This document shows positions 1 to 9,111 of a stretch of 64,000 nucleotides of DNA, one piece after another. The first letter of the stretch is position 1; each line of letters starts with the position of its first letter. A program made the translations under genes and the position numbers. The DNA is from an uncultured Pelagibacteraceae bacterium (GTDB lineage: Bacteria; Pseudomonadota; Alphaproteobacteria; Pelagibacterales; Pelagibacteraceae), in contig CACKPP010000001.1 of NCBI GenBank assembly GCA_902602105.1, positions 17,036 through 81,035 on the forward strand, in the 5' to 3' direction. The notes under the pieces are model-generated. The model was given only the letters and a program-made list of their open reading frames with translations. It was not told the DNA's origin and did no database searches.

Positions 1-125
1 TTAATAAATTGAAAAAAAAAAATGTTTTCGCAAAAGATTTATTTACTAAAAAATATAAAATTCAAATTATCAGACCTAAAAAAGGAAAGGGTAGTTTTAA
101 GAGAAAAAAAAAAGTTAAAGCCTAG
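1..125 (+). CDS. arfA: ArfA-like alternative ribosome-rescue factor, C-terminal part (5' end outside window)
   Basis: An open frame enters from the left edge and ends at a TAG at 123-125. The visible tail contains KKGKGSFKRKKK, which lines up without gaps with the E. coli ArfA core (KKGKGSYMRKGK). The residues before it (N, L and an aromatic) fall at matching spacing. ArfA recognises ribosomes stalled on stop-less mRNA and recruits release factor RF2; the basic tail occupies the empty mRNA channel. Only about 40 codons are visible, so the start and N-terminus cannot be judged. Its last 11 bases overlap the 3' end of the convergent kinase gene. The short family and the match make ArfA likely; another short basic RNA-binding protein is the alternative. 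Confidence 0.72.
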   Translation, partial: NKLKKKNVFAKDLFTKKYKIQIIRPKKGKGSFKRKKKVKA

Positions 126-1044
126 CACCAATTTGTTGTATTATTTTCGATGACATCTCAGTTCCTTTTTTTAAACAATCTTCATCAGAAAAATTATTTA
201 AATATCCATGAAGATAACCTGCAGCAAATAAATCACCAGCTCCAGTTAAGTCAACTATATTAAGATTTTCTTTAACCCCTACTTCAGTTATTTTTCCATC
301 TTTAATCGAAATTGCTCCTTTTGCGCCTCTAGTTATTACAAGAATTTTTTTAATTTCTTTTCCAAATGAAATGACCTCATCAAAGCTTTTTGCATTTATT
401 AAAGAAATAATTTCGTCTTCATTCGCAAAAGTAATATCTATTTTGTTTTTTACTAATTCTAAAAAATTTGGTTTATGCCTATCCACACAAAATTTATCTG
501 ATAAAGACATTGCTACTTTGTTTGCATTATTTATTGCTTTATCAAATGCCATTTTAGGATCTCCTTCATCCCACAAATATCCTTCTAAAAAAATCATTTC
601 ACTTTTTTTTATAGCCTCACTACTAACATCATTTTTATTAATTTTTCCCGCTGTTCCTAAAAAGGTACACATAGTTCTTTCTGAGTCGGGAGTAATTAAT
701 ATTAAACAAGTGCCTGTAGGAAGTGTTTCTTTTTTTTTGTTATAAATATAATCAACATTTTCTTTTTCTAGTCCAGTTTCATATTTGTTTCCGAGATCAT
801 CATCTGAAACTTTACCAATAAAACCTACTTTGTTTCCTAATTGAGATAGACCTACTATAGAATTTGCAACTGATCCGCCTGAAATTGTTTTTTCAATTTT
901 TAAATTGGATAATAGTTTTTTGAATTCTTTTTCATCAAAAATTAGTTTCATATTACTCTTAGTTAAATTATTATAAGAAATGAAACTTTCATCCACTTTA
1001 CAGATTACATCAACGATGGCGTTTCCAATTCCTAAAATTTTCAT
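115..1044 (-). CDS. PfkB-family carbohydrate/adenosine kinase
   Basis: This 309-residue protein has the ribokinase (PfkB) fold signatures. They are an N-terminal GIGNAIVDV strand, the substrate/lid glycine motif SGGSVANS near residue 56, and the C-terminal anion-hole and catalytic motif DLTGAGD near residue 265-271, whose last Asp is the general base. Such enzymes phosphorylate a sugar or nucleoside with ATP. Alphaproteobacterial relatives with this N-terminus are usually called adenosine kinase or fructokinase, and sequence alone does not settle the substrate. The ATG lies one base after the nth stop, so it is the last gene of the dapB-nth-kinase run. It converges on the arfA-like gene with an 11-bp overlap. 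Confidence 0.88.
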   Translation of the reverse strand: MKILGIGNAIVDVICKVDESFISYNNLTKSNMKLIFDEKEFKKLLSNLKIEKTISGGSVANSIVGLSQLGNKVGFIGKVSDDDLGNKYETGLEKENVDYIYNKKKETLPTGTCLILITPDSERTMCTFLGTAGKINKNDVSSEAIKKSEMIFLEGYLWDEGDPKMAFDKAINNANKVAMSLSDKFCVDRHKPNFLELVKNKIDITFANEDEIISLINAKSFDEVISFGKEIKKILVITRGAKGAISIKDGKITEVGVKENLNIVDLTGAGDLFAAGYLHGYLNNFSDEDCLKKGTEMSSKIIQQIGARL

Positions 1045-1045
1045 A

Positions 1046-1699
1046 TTAAGCTTTTTTTGTTTTTAAAGGTTTTTTTCTATTAGGATAACAACTAGTACAT
1101 ATTTTACAAGTTAATCCATAACAATCTCTTGCTTTGCAAAATTCTCTTCCATAATAAATAATTTGAAGATGAAGTTTGTTCCAATTTTTTTTAGGAAATA
1201 ATCTTTTCAAATCTTTTTCTGTTTGAAGAACATTCTTCCCATTAGTCAAACCCCATCTTTGTGCCAATCTATGGATATGAGTGTCTATTGGAAATGCAGG
1301 TTGACCAAACCCTTGAGACATCACAACACTAGCTGTTTTATGACCAACTCCAGGCAAACTTTCTAGTTCTTCAAATGTTTTTGGAACTTTTCCGTCATAC
1401 TTATCAATTAAAATTTTTGATAAATTGTAAATACTTTTTGCTTTAATTCTAAAAATTCCAATTTTTTTAATTAATTTCTCGATCTTCTTTCTCCCTAGTT
1501 TCAAGAAATGATGAGGTTTAAAATAAATTGGATAAATTTTTTTAGTAACATTATTTACATTCACATCAGTACATTGTGCTGAGAGCAAAACTGAAATAAG
1601 CAAAGTAAAAACATTTCTACTTTTTAGAGGAACTTTTATTTTTGGATAGATATTATCCAAGATTTTAATTATGGTTTTAGCTCTTTGAATTTCATTCAT
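1046..1699 (-). CDS. nth: Endonuclease III-type DNA glycosylase/AP lyase
   Basis: At 217 residues it has the expected length for Nth, which removes oxidised pyrimidines and cleaves the abasic site in base excision repair. The helix-hairpin-helix LPGVGHKTA carries the catalytic lysine, and PIDTHIHR carries the conserved aspartate. The C-terminal iron-sulfur region is odd: its cysteines run C-x4-C-x4-C-x2-C-x2-C within GREFCKARDCYGLTCKIC plus the next TSC, not the textbook C-x6-C-x2-C-x5-C. A cluster could still form with C-x9-C-x2-C-x2-C spacing. The start overlaps the dapB stop by one base, indicating coupled translation. Confidence 0.92.
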   Translation of the reverse strand: MNEIQRAKTIIKILDNIYPKIKVPLKSRNVFTLLISVLLSAQCTDVNVNNVTKKIYPIYFKPHHFLKLGRKKIEKLIKKIGIFRIKAKSIYNLSKILIDKYDGKVPKTFEELESLPGVGHKTASVVMSQGFGQPAFPIDTHIHRLAQRWGLTNGKNVLQTEKDLKRLFPKKNWNKLHLQIIYYGREFCKARDCYGLTCKICTSCYPNRKKPLKTKKA

Positions 1700-2475
1700 T
1701 ATTTGAAATTCATAAGATCTCTCATAGAATAAAGTCCAGGTTTTTTATTCATAAGCCATTTTGCTGCTGACAAGGCGCCTTCAGAATAAAGAGCTCTATC
1801 AAAAGCCTCATGGTTTAAAGTAATTATTTCTTTACCACTTGAGAATTTTACCTCATGTTCTCCAATAATTTCACCCCTTCTTATTGAATTAAAATTTATT
1901 TTATTTCCATAAGGAAATTTTTTCTTATTTAAGAATTTTTTCCCTATCAAATTATAGAAATTTTTTTTCTTACCTATGGCAATTCCTTTCCCCAACATTA
2001 GTGCTGTTCCTGATGGATAATCTTTTTTATATTTATGATGGGTCTCAACAATTTTGCTTAAAAAATTTTTTCCCAAAGAATCAGAGGCAATTTCAGTTAA
2101 GTACATTAGAAGGTTTATACCTAAACTCATATTTCCAGCTTTTAAAATTGGTATTTTTTTAGAAAATCTTTTAATTAAATTTTCTTCATTTTTAGTAAAT
2201 CCTGTTGTCCCTATAACAACTCTTTTTTTTAACTTTGAGGCTATTTTTAAAACCTGAAAAGTACATTTTGGAATTGTAAAATCTATTATTAGATTTACTT
2301 TTTTAAAAGCGTTCTCAGTGTTTTGATTTATTTTAATCCCATTTATTCTTTTATTAATTTTTTGACTTTCAGTAAGACTTACTAATTTAAAATTATTATC
2401 TGATTTCACAGATTTAACAATTTGTTGGCCCATTCGACCCATACATCCAGTAATTGCTAGATTTATTTTTTTCAT
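1699..2475 (-). CDS. dapB: 4-hydroxy-tetrahydrodipicolinate reductase
   Basis: DapB reduces hydroxy-tetrahydrodipicolinate with NAD(P)H in the lysine/diaminopimelate pathway. The N-terminal Rossmann motif is AITGCMGRMGQ. The catalytic and substrate-binding block is ETHHKYKKDYPSGTA, matching the family E-(A/T)-HH and K-x-D-x-PSGTA signature. The frame is open 17 codons upstream to 2526, but the ATG at 2475 puts the Rossmann strand at the N-terminus as usual (258 residues). It also makes a 4-base ATGA overlap with the small membrane gene upstream, so I chose it. lysA and argH lie elsewhere in the window. Confidence 0.94.
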   Translation of the reverse strand: MKKINLAITGCMGRMGQQIVKSVKSDNNFKLVSLTESQKINKRINGIKINQNTENAFKKVNLIIDFTIPKCTFQVLKIASKLKKRVVIGTTGFTKNEENLIKRFSKKIPILKAGNMSLGINLLMYLTEIASDSLGKNFLSKIVETHHKYKKDYPSGTALMLGKGIAIGKKKNFYNLIGKKFLNKKKFPYGNKINFNSIRRGEIIGEHEVKFSSGKEIITLNHEAFDRALYSEGALSAAKWLMNKKPGLYSMRDLMNFK

Positions 2476-2642
2476 TTTATGATTAGGTATGAAATTACCA
2501 CAATAGAAGCAATAATTATAGACCAAATGAATAAATTTTTTGAAAACTGCTTAAATTTAGAATTCGAGCTTAAGAAACTAGGTAAAACTAAAATTAAAAC
2601 TAAAGTTAAAAAAAGGGCAGGGATTATTTGTTCTAATCCCAT
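2472..2642 (-). CDS. Small two-helix membrane protein, 56 aa, unknown function
   Basis: ATG at 2640-2642 opens a 56-codon frame ending in TGA at 2472-2474, sharing ATGA with the dapB start. The product begins MGLEQIIPALFLTLVLILVL, a hydrophobic segment. A polar linker around residues 22-37 follows, then a second hydrophobic helix (FIWSIIIASIVVISYLII), ending in Lys. It sits 3 nt after the dnaJ stop, in an otherwise gapless dnaJ-dapB-nth block. Coupling to dapB and the two clean membrane helices argue for a real gene rather than chance. I do not recognise a family and assign no function. Confidence 0.66.
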   Translation of the reverse strand: MGLEQIIPALFLTLVLILVLPSFLSSNSKFKQFSKNLFIWSIIIASIVVISYLIIK

Positions 2643-2645
2643 TTT

Positions 2646-3782
2646 TTAATTACTCCAGAAACTTTTAGCTCTTTGAAAAAATTTTTTAATACTTGGGTTT
2701 GATTTTTCATTATCAATTTTTCTGAATTTTTCTAAAAGTTCTTTTTGTTCTTTGTTTAAGTAAACTGGAACCTCTGTTTTTACTTGTACATAAAGATCAC
2801 CATAATCTCCTCTTCGCATAAAAGGCATACCTTTGCCTTTTAACCTAAATTGTTTTCCATCTTGAGTTCCATCTGGTATTTTAATCTTACCTTTTTTTCC
2901 ATCTATAGTTGGAATTTCAATTGTTGTTCCTAGTGCAGCATCGGCAATAGAGATTGGGAATTCAAAAAATAAATTTACATCTGATCTTTTAAATAGTTCG
3001 TGTGATTTGACGTTAATAAATAAATATAAATCACCACTGGCACCACCTCTTGTTCCAGCTTCTCCTTTACCTGCTAATCTTATTCTTGTTCCATCATCGA
3101 CACCTTTTGGAATTGTGACTGATATTTTTTTTGATGTTTGTTTATTTCCTTGACCATTACAATCTGTACAAGGATTAGTTATTTCTTCCCCATTACCTGC
3201 GCATTGAGGACAAGTTTGCTGAACTGTAAAAAAACCTTGGTTAGATCTCACTCTTCCATTTCCACCGCAATAGCTACATCTATCAGGGCTAGAACCTGGT
3301 TTTGATCCATTTCCTTTACAAGTATTACATTTTTCGGAAGTGGAAAATTGTATATTTTGTTTTTTTCCTAAATAAGCTTCTTCTAACGTGATTGATAGGT
3401 CATATCTTAGATCTGAACCTCTATTATTTGAACTTCTGCTTCTAGAACTTCTTCGACCACCACCAAAATCACTAAAAAAATCCTCAAAGATGTCTGAGAA
3501 ATCTGCACCACTAAATCCACCAAATCCTCCAAATCCACCCTGGCCACCACCACCATTTTCAAATGCTGCATGACCAAAGTTATCATAGCTCTCTTTTTTG
3601 GATTTATCTGAAAGAATGCCGTATGCTTCGCTTGCCTCCTTAAATTTATCTTCAGCAACTTTATCCCCAGGATTTTTATCTGGATGATATTTAACAGCTA
3701 ATTTTCTGTAAGCAGATTTTAGTTCTTCAGGACTAGCACTTTTATTGACGCCCAAGACATCGTAATAATCTCTTTTAGCCAT
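2646..3782 (-). CDS. dnaJ: Chaperone DnaJ (Hsp40)
   Basis: A 378-residue type I J-protein that delivers unfolded clients to DnaK and stimulates its ATPase. Domains in order: J domain with HPD at residues 33-35; a Gly/Phe-rich region about 74-115 ([11 protein letters not shown]); the four zinc-finger repeats [24 protein letters not shown] and CTDCNGQG; then the C-terminal substrate-binding beta domains. All key residues are present. It follows dnaK by 28 nt with no terminator between, consistent with a dnaK-dnaJ operon driven from the heat-shock promoter upstream of dnaK. Confidence 0.97.
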   Translation of the reverse strand: MAKRDYYDVLGVNKSASPEELKSAYRKLAVKYHPDKNPGDKVAEDKFKEASEAYGILSDKSKKESYDNFGHAAFENGGGGQGGFGGFGGFSGADFSDIFEDFFSDFGGGRRSSRSRSSNNRGSDLRYDLSITLEEAYLGKKQNIQFSTSEKCNTCKGNGSKPGSSPDRCSYCGGNGRVRSNQGFFTVQQTCPQCAGNGEEITNPCTDCNGQGNKQTSKKISVTIPKGVDDGTRIRLAGKGEAGTRGGASGDLYLFINVKSHELFKRSDVNLFFEFPISIADAALGTTIEIPTIDGKKGKIKIPDGTQDGKQFRLKGKGMPFMRRGDYGDLYVQVKTEVPVYLNKEQKELLEKFRKIDNEKSNPSIKKFFQRAKSFWSN

Positions 3783-3810
3783 GTATATAACCTGGACAAA
3801 TAGATGTCAG

Positions 3811-5736
3811 TTAAGCGCTTTTTTCTTTATTTTCGTCTTTTACTTCTTCAAAATCCGCATCAACAACATTATCGTCTTTTTTTTCCTTTTCATCTTTTCC
3901 ATCATCTTTACCAGACTCTGGTTTTGTATTTTGTTGTGATTTATATATTGCTTCTCCTAGTTTCATTGAAGATTGAACTAATGTTTCAGTTTTTTTCTTA
4001 ATGTCTTCTATATCTTCACCTTTTAAAGATTCTTTTAAAGCATTTGACCCATCTTCGATTGCTTTTTTCTCAGCATCTGAAATTTTAGATCCATGTTCTT
4101 TAAGATTTTTTTCTGTTGAATGAATTAAAGTATCAGCTTGATTTCTTACATCTACTGACTCTCTCTTTTTTTTATCTGCTTCTTTATTTGCTTCAGCATC
4201 TTTAACCATTTTTTCAATCTCTTCATCACTCAAGCCTCCTGATGCTTGGATCTGAATTTTTTGTTCTTTACCAGTACCTTTGTCTTTAGCTGAAACATTA
4301 ACAATTCCATTTGCATCTATGTCAAAAGTTACTTCAATTTGAGGAACTCCTCTTGCAGCTGGAGCTATACCAACTAATTCAAAATTTCCTAAAAGTTTAT
4401 TATCAGTCGCCATCTCTCTTTCTCCTTGAAGAACTCTGATTGAAACAGCTGGTTGATTGTCTTCAGCAGTTGAAAATACCTGACTTTTTTTTGTAGGTAT
4501 TGTCGTATTTTTTTCAATAAGTTTTGTAGAAATACCTCCTAGTGTCTCAATTCCAAGTGATAATGGAGTAACATCTAGTAAAAGAACATCTTTAACGTCA
4601 CCTTGTAATACTCCTGCTTGGATAGCAGCACCCATCGCAACTACTTCGTCTGGATTAACACTTTTATTAGGTTCTTTACCAAAGAAATTTTTAACTTCAT
4701 TAATGACTTTTGGCATTCTAGTCATTCCACCAACCATAACAATTTCATCTATATCGTTTGCTGAAATACCAGCATCTTTAAGTGCAGTCTTGCAAGGTGG
4801 AATTGTTCTAGCGATTAATTCTTCTACTAAAGCTTCTAGTTTAGCTCTAGTCATTTTTAAATTAATATGCTTTGGACCTGTTTTATCTGCTGTTATAAAT
4901 GGTAAATTGATATCAGTTTGTTCAGCAGCAGATAATTCAATTTTTGCTTTCTCAGCTGCTTCCTTCAATCTTTGTAATGCAAGCTTATCCGATTTTAAAT
5001 CTATTCCACTGTCTTTTTTAAATTCTGAAATTAAATATTCTACAACAGCATTATCAAAATCTTCACCACCTAAAAATGTATCTCCGTTGGTAGATTTAAC
5101 TTCAAATACACCATCTCCTAACTCAAGAATAGAAACATCAAAAGTTCCTCCACCTAAATCATAAACGGCAATTTTTTTGTTTTGTTTTTTATCTAAACCA
5201 TAAGCTAATGATGCAGCAGTTGGTTCATTAATAATTCTTAAAACTTCTAAGCCAGCTATTTTACCAGCATCTTTTGTAGCTTGTCTTTGAGCATCATTAA
5301 AATATGCCGGAACAGTAATTACTGCTTTTGTCACAGCCTGTCCTAAATATTTTTCAGCAGTCTCTTTCATTTTTTGAAGTATGAAAGCTGAAATTTGTGA
5401 TGGTGAATATTTCTCTCCTTTAGCTTCTATCCAAGCATCACCTTTTTCAGAATTAACAATCTTAAACGGTGCTGCTTCAATATCTTTTTTTACAGTTGGA
5501 TCTTCGAAGTTTCTTCCAATTAATCTTTTAACAGCGAATATTGTATTTTCTGGATTTGTTACAGCTTGTCTCTTCGCTGGTTGTCCAATTAGTTTTTCTT
5601 TTTCTTCTGTAAAAGCTACAACAGAGGGAGTAGTTCTTGCACCTTCAGCATTTTCTAATACTTTAGCTTGGCTACCTTCCATAATAGCAACACATGAATT
5701 TGTTGTTCCTAAATCTATTCCAATTATTTTGCTCAT
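3811..5736 (-). CDS. dnaK: Chaperone DnaK (Hsp70)
   Basis: A 641-residue Hsp70, full length. The N-terminal phosphate loop is [14 protein letters not shown], the second phosphate motif is [12 protein letters not shown], and the adenosine motif is VGGMTRMP. The interdomain linker and start of the substrate-binding domain read [19 protein letters not shown]. The C-terminus is a charged lid and tail rich in Lys, Asp and Glu. It works with GrpE (next gene upstream) and DnaJ (next gene downstream) in cytoplasmic protein folding. A RpoH-like promoter lies 21 nt before the start codon. Confidence 0.98.
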   Translation of the reverse strand: MSKIIGIDLGTTNSCVAIMEGSQAKVLENAEGARTTPSVVAFTEEKEKLIGQPAKRQAVTNPENTIFAVKRLIGRNFEDPTVKKDIEAAPFKIVNSEKGDAWIEAKGEKYSPSQISAFILQKMKETAEKYLGQAVTKAVITVPAYFNDAQRQATKDAGKIAGLEVLRIINEPTAASLAYGLDKKQNKKIAVYDLGGGTFDVSILELGDGVFEVKSTNGDTFLGGEDFDNAVVEYLISEFKKDSGIDLKSDKLALQRLKEAAEKAKIELSAAEQTDINLPFITADKTGPKHINLKMTRAKLEALVEELIARTIPPCKTALKDAGISANDIDEIVMVGGMTRMPKVINEVKNFFGKEPNKSVNPDEVVAMGAAIQAGVLQGDVKDVLLLDVTPLSLGIETLGGISTKLIEKNTTIPTKKSQVFSTAEDNQPAVSIRVLQGEREMATDNKLLGNFELVGIAPAARGVPQIEVTFDIDANGIVNVSAKDKGTGKEQKIQIQASGGLSDEEIEKMVKDAEANKEADKKKRESVDVRNQADTLIHSTEKNLKEHGSKISDAEKKAIEDGSNALKESLKGEDIEDIKKKTETLVQSSMKLGEAIYKSQQNTKPESGKDDGKDEKEKKDDNVVDADFEEVKDENKEKSA

Positions 5737-5756
5737 ATTAATGTTTCTTCTTCAAC

Positions 5757-5784
5757 ATATAGGTGTTAAATTTAATTCTACAAG
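5757..5784 (-). promoter_or_regulatory. Heat-shock (sigma-32/RpoH) promoter for dnaK
   Basis: Read on the minus strand, CTTG (5781-5784) is followed by exactly 17 nt and then CCTATAT (5757-5763). This matches the proteobacterial sigma-32 pattern CTTG-N17/18-C(C/T)TATnT as well as any site I can find by eye. Transcription would start about 10-15 nt before the dnaK ATG. It separates dnaK-dnaJ from grpE, so the chaperone pair can be induced independently of grpE. Confidence 0.75.
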
Positions 5785-5796
5785 TTAAGGTAATCA

Positions 5797-6438
5797 TTAT
5801 TTATTGTCTAAATTTTCTCTATTTTCCTTATCTTTTTTATCTTTTTTCTCTGGTTTTTTTGAAACACCAACTAGTGCGGGTCTCAATAGCCTATCCTTAA
5901 TCGTGAACCCTTTTTGGATTTCTTGAACAATAGTTCCTGGTTCTTTTTGATCATCCTCTATTTCCATCATAGCTTGGTGAAAATTTGGATCCAATTTTTT
6001 ATTTAAACTAATAATTGGTTTAATATTATTTTTTGAAAAAATAGAGATTAAATCTTTGTTAATTATATCGAAATGCTCGAGAGTTTTTTTTAGAGCATCA
6101 GAATTCTTTAAAGACTCGTCACTTTGTAAAATTTGTTTTGATCTTTCAAGATTATCAATTAAATTTAAAGCTTCTTTAGCAAATGAAAATCCACCATACT
6201 CGAAGGCTTCTTCTTTTTCTTTTTCAAACCTTCTTCTTTGATTTTCCATTTCAGCAAAAGTTCTTGTAAGTTTATCCTCTAATTCTAAAATTTTTTCTTC
6301 AGGACTTCTTTCATCAAGATTATTCTCTTCAGCTGGATCTTTTTTTGATTTTTCATTATTTTCATTTTGCAGAACTTCATCATTTTCTTTTTTTTCAGAA
6401 GTGTTATTTTCTAGATCTTGGTTTTGCTCTTTTTCCAT
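5797..6438 (-). CDS. grpE: Nucleotide exchange factor GrpE
   Basis: A 213-residue GrpE, which releases ADP from DnaK. Residues 1-50 are a low-complexity Glu/Asn/Lys-rich tail. A long helical segment follows (KILELEDKLTRTFAEMENQR), then the beta domain with NFHQAMMEIEDD and the conserved end LRPALVGVSKKP. It lies upstream of dnaK with about 60 nt between, enough for the dnaK promoter. HrcA, the repressor often encoded next to grpE in other alphaproteobacteria, is absent; the upstream neighbour is the divergent rdgB. I did not find a convincing RpoH site in the 36-nt gap before grpE. Confidence 0.95.
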   Translation of the reverse strand: MEKEQNQDLENNTSEKKENDEVLQNENNEKSKKDPAEENNLDERSPEEKILELEDKLTRTFAEMENQRRRFEKEKEEAFEYGGFSFAKEALNLIDNLERSKQILQSDESLKNSDALKKTLEHFDIINKDLISIFSKNNIKPIISLNKKLDPNFHQAMMEIEDDQKEPGTIVQEIQKGFTIKDRLLRPALVGVSKKPEKKDKKDKENRENLDNK

Positions 6439-6474
6439 GAGGTTTTATATGGTAAGAAAATCTTAAATTTCTAG

Positions 6475-7077
6475 ATGCAAAATAAAATAATTAAAAAATT
6501 ACTTATAGGCACTAATAATAAAGGAAAACTTAAAGAAATAAGGGATTTACTTCCTAGTTATATTGAAGCCCTATCTACATCAAGATTTAGATTAAAAAGC
6601 CCAAAGGAAAATGGCAAAACTTTTAAACAAAATTCTCTTATCAAATCAAAATATTTTTCTAAAAAAACAAATTTAGTTTGCCTTGCAGATGACTCAGGAT
6701 TGGAAATTAATGCATTAAATAATAGGCCAGGTATATACTCAGCCAGATGGGGTGGAAAAAATTCAGATTTTAAAAAAGCAATTAAAAGGGTTTATGTTGA
6801 ATTATACAAAAAAGATAAAAACTGGAAAAATAAAAAAATTAAAGCTCGTTTTGTTTGTGCACTATCTATATGTCATTTAAATAAAAAGATAGCATGTGTA
6901 TTAGGAAAAGTTGAAGGAAGTATTTCAAAAAAACCCAAAGGAAGAAATGGATTTGGGTATGATCCAATTTTTATTCCGAATAAAAGTAAAAAAACATTTG
7001 GTGAAATGCTACCTTCAAAAAAATATAAGATAGATCATCGTAATGATGCATTTAAAAAAATTAAAAAATTTCTTTAA
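6475..7077 (+). CDS. rdgB: RdgB/HAM1 non-canonical purine NTP pyrophosphatase
   Basis: A 200-residue protein with the family signatures. GTNNKGKLKEI at residues 13-23 binds the triphosphate, LADDSGLEINALNNRPGIYS carries the acidic metal/base residues, and GRNGFGYDPIF completes the active site. It hydrolyses dITP, dXTP or ITP to the monophosphate plus pyrophosphate, keeping deaminated purines out of DNA and RNA. It is divergent from grpE (36 nt apart) and converges on the LpoA-like gene with a 17-bp overlap of coding ends. Confidence 0.94.
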   Translation: MQNKIIKKLLIGTNNKGKLKEIRDLLPSYIEALSTSRFRLKSPKENGKTFKQNSLIKSKYFSKKTNLVCLADDSGLEINALNNRPGIYSARWGGKNSDFKKAIKRVYVELYKKDKNWKNKKIKARFVCALSICHLNKKIACVLGKVEGSISKKPKGRNGFGYDPIFIPNKSKKTFGEMLPSKKYKIDHRNDAFKKIKKFL

Positions 7078-8215
7078 GTTCCTTATTCTCAACTTTATAA
7101 AAATTTAGTTTGTGGTTGATTTTATTATTTTCTATATCGAAAATTCCAATTTTTCCTTTAAAAGAATTTTTTTTTTGGAATAGATTACCTTTATCGTTTA
7201 ATCCATCTTTAATAGATAAGTAATATATAAGTCCAACCAGATCATAACTTAAAAGTGATAAATAATTTGGCTCTTCATCAAATTCTTTAATAAATTTATT
7301 TTCAAAATTTTCTAAATTTCTTTTATTTATTGAAGGGTAATAAATTGGTTGAATTGACTCTTCATTTAATAAACTTTTATCAAACCATTGATTAAAAGTT
7401 ATAATATATTTTTTTTTGGGAGAAACGTCTGTATACAAAAAGGAAGTTATTACACTTTTTAAACTTTCATTAAAATCTGCTATAATAACTGAATCAAAAT
7501 TTACATTACCAATAGTATATTTTTTTTTTAGTTTTTCTAATTGTTTCTCTTTATCAATCAGTTCAGAATTTTCTACTCTTTTTATTTCATCTTTTAAATT
7601 TTGTTTTCTTATTTTATAATTTGTAATTTTTTCAATTTGTGCAGTAAGTTTTGTTGGTAAAGTATCATACACATAACTTTTATAAATTTTTATTTTAGAT
7701 TTCTTTAATGCTCTTTTAACTTCGCCTTCATAATCAAGTTTAGGTGTTAAAAAAATTGTTTTTTTTATTTTTTTTTGATTGAGAAATTTTTTTATTGCAT
7801 TTAATTGGGAGGTAGCATTCACCCCTCCACTTATAACGTTTTCAGGAAGTGATAAAGTTTTATTTGTTAATGATAAAAAAGTTACTTCTGGTATCTCGTT
7901 TAAATATTTTAAACTTTTATAAAATACTGGACCAATTACTATTTTTATACCCATATCCCTAAACTCAATTGCAGACCTCATAGTTTTGTTTGGATTAGAA
8001 TTGGTATCTTTAAGATATATTTCTAAATTTTCAGTATCTATATCCTTCAGTGCAATTCTGGTCGATTTAATTATTTGTTCGCCAATATTTTTGTCATCAC
8101 CGGTGGTGGGTACTAATAAACCAATCTTAATTTTATCTTCGGCAAAAAGATTTAATGGATAAAGGCAAAGAAATCCAAAAATTGCTATTAAAAAAATTTT
8201 AAAAATTTTTATCAT
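7061..8215 (-). CDS. Periplasmic LpoA/LppC-like protein (type I binding-protein fold)
   Basis: This 384-residue protein starts with a signal peptide (hydrophobic core FLIAIFGFLCLYPL, likely cut after NLFA). It is followed by IKIGLLVPTTG, the first strand of a type I periplasmic-binding-protein fold. There is no lipobox. Residues around 200-235 form a charged, coiled-coil-like insert (DEIKRVENSELIDKEKQLEK). It is divergent from rsmI, 32 nt apart, which is the arrangement of the LpoA/LppC penicillin-binding-protein activator in the yraL-yraM cluster of many proteobacteria. I therefore infer an activator of peptidoglycan synthesis. The alternative is an amino-acid ABC transporter binding protein, but no transporter genes are near. 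Confidence 0.68.
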   Translation of the reverse strand: MIKIFKIFLIAIFGFLCLYPLNLFAEDKIKIGLLVPTTGDDKNIGEQIIKSTRIALKDIDTENLEIYLKDTNSNPNKTMRSAIEFRDMGIKIVIGPVFYKSLKYLNEIPEVTFLSLTNKTLSLPENVISGGVNATSQLNAIKKFLNQKKIKKTIFLTPKLDYEGEVKRALKKSKIKIYKSYVYDTLPTKLTAQIEKITNYKIRKQNLKDEIKRVENSELIDKEKQLEKLKKKYTIGNVNFDSVIIADFNESLKSVITSFLYTDVSPKKKYIITFNQWFDKSLLNEESIQPIYYPSINKRNLENFENKFIKEFDEEPNYLSLLSYDLVGLIYYLSIKDGLNDKGNLFQKKNSFKGKIGIFDIENNKINHKLNFYKVENKELKEIF

Positions 8216-8247
8216 TTTAATGATACTATATTATTTTATTTGTAATT

Positions 8248-9111
8248 ATGATTAGAAATTCTAAAACTCTCAATAAAGAAATTAAAAAAGGGCTTTATTT
8301 AGTCCCAACACCAATAGGAAATTTAAGAGACATCACTTTAAGAGCAATTGATACATTAAAAAAATCTGATTATATATTATGTGAAGATACTAGGGTTTCC
8401 AAAATTTTATTAGAAAAATATGAAATAAAATCAAAATTAATTTCTAATCATAAATTTAATGAAAAAAAGAATATATCAAAAATTTTACAGTTGTTAAAAA
8501 ATGGATCAATTATTTCTCTAATTTCTGATGCAGGTACACCAAATATCTCTGACCCAGGTTCAATTTTAGTAAATGAATGTATTAAAAATGATATAGAGGT
8601 AAAACCTCTCCCAGGGGCCTCTTCTGTTTCATCTGCTATCTCGGTTAGTGGTTTTTCTGGAAAATTTTTTTTTTACGGATTTTTTCCAGAAAAAAAAAAA
8701 GTGCTTGAAGATGATTTAAAGACCTTATCTAATTTAGATTTTTCTATAATATTTTTTGTCTCCCCAAAAAAAATTAGTAGAATAATTCCTATACTAAAAA
8801 AATATTTTAATAGTCGAAAAATTCTTATTTGTAGAGAAATGACTAAATATTACGAAGAATTTATTAGACTCGAAATAGATGAGATCAAAAAATTTGATTT
8901 TGAATTAAAAGGTGAATTAACTATAGTTATCTCTCAAAAAGACCAAATTAAAAAGACTTCACAAGTCTTGAGTGAATCGGATAAAAGAATAATTAACAAA
9001 ATGATAAATAAATTAAGTATAAAAGAAATTGTAAATATAATTAATCAAAATAATAAAATTTCAAAAAAAAAAATTTATGATTATTGTGTAAGTTTAAAAA
9101 ATGATAGTTAG
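8248..9111 (+). CDS. rsmI: 16S rRNA (cytidine-1402 2'-O) methyltransferase
   Basis: At 287 residues it matches RsmI (YraL), a SAM-dependent tetrapyrrole-methylase-fold enzyme that 2'-O-methylates C1402 in the ribosomal P site. Signatures are GLYLVPTPIGNLRDITLRA near the start, CEDTRVSKILL, SLISDAGTPNISDPG and LPGASSVSSAISVSGF. The C-terminus overlaps the BON lipoprotein start by 11 nt. In many proteobacteria the endonuclease-like yraN follows here; it is missing. Confidence 0.95.
   Translation: MIRNSKTLNKEIKKGLYLVPTPIGNLRDITLRAIDTLKKSDYILCEDTRVSKILLEKYEIKSKLISNHKFNEKKNISKILQLLKNGSIISLISDAGTPNISDPGSILVNECIKNDIEVKPLPGASSVSSAISVSGFSGKFFFYGFFPEKKKVLEDDLKTLSNLDFSIIFFVSPKKISRIIPILKKYFNSRKILICREMTKYYEEFIRLEIDEIKKFDFELKGELTIVISQKDQIKKTSQVLSESDKRIINKMINKLSIKEIVNIINQNNKISKKKIYDYCVSLKNDS

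Noticed and set aside
3388..3658. Open frames on both strands over the dnaJ Gly/Phe region
   Set aside because: They follow the repetitive codons of the G/F linker and zinc-finger start and have no ribosome site or family resemblance; dnaJ explains the DNA.
6439..6474. RpoH promoter for grpE
   Set aside because: A CCATATA element is present on the minus strand but no CTTG lies 17-18 nt upstream of it.
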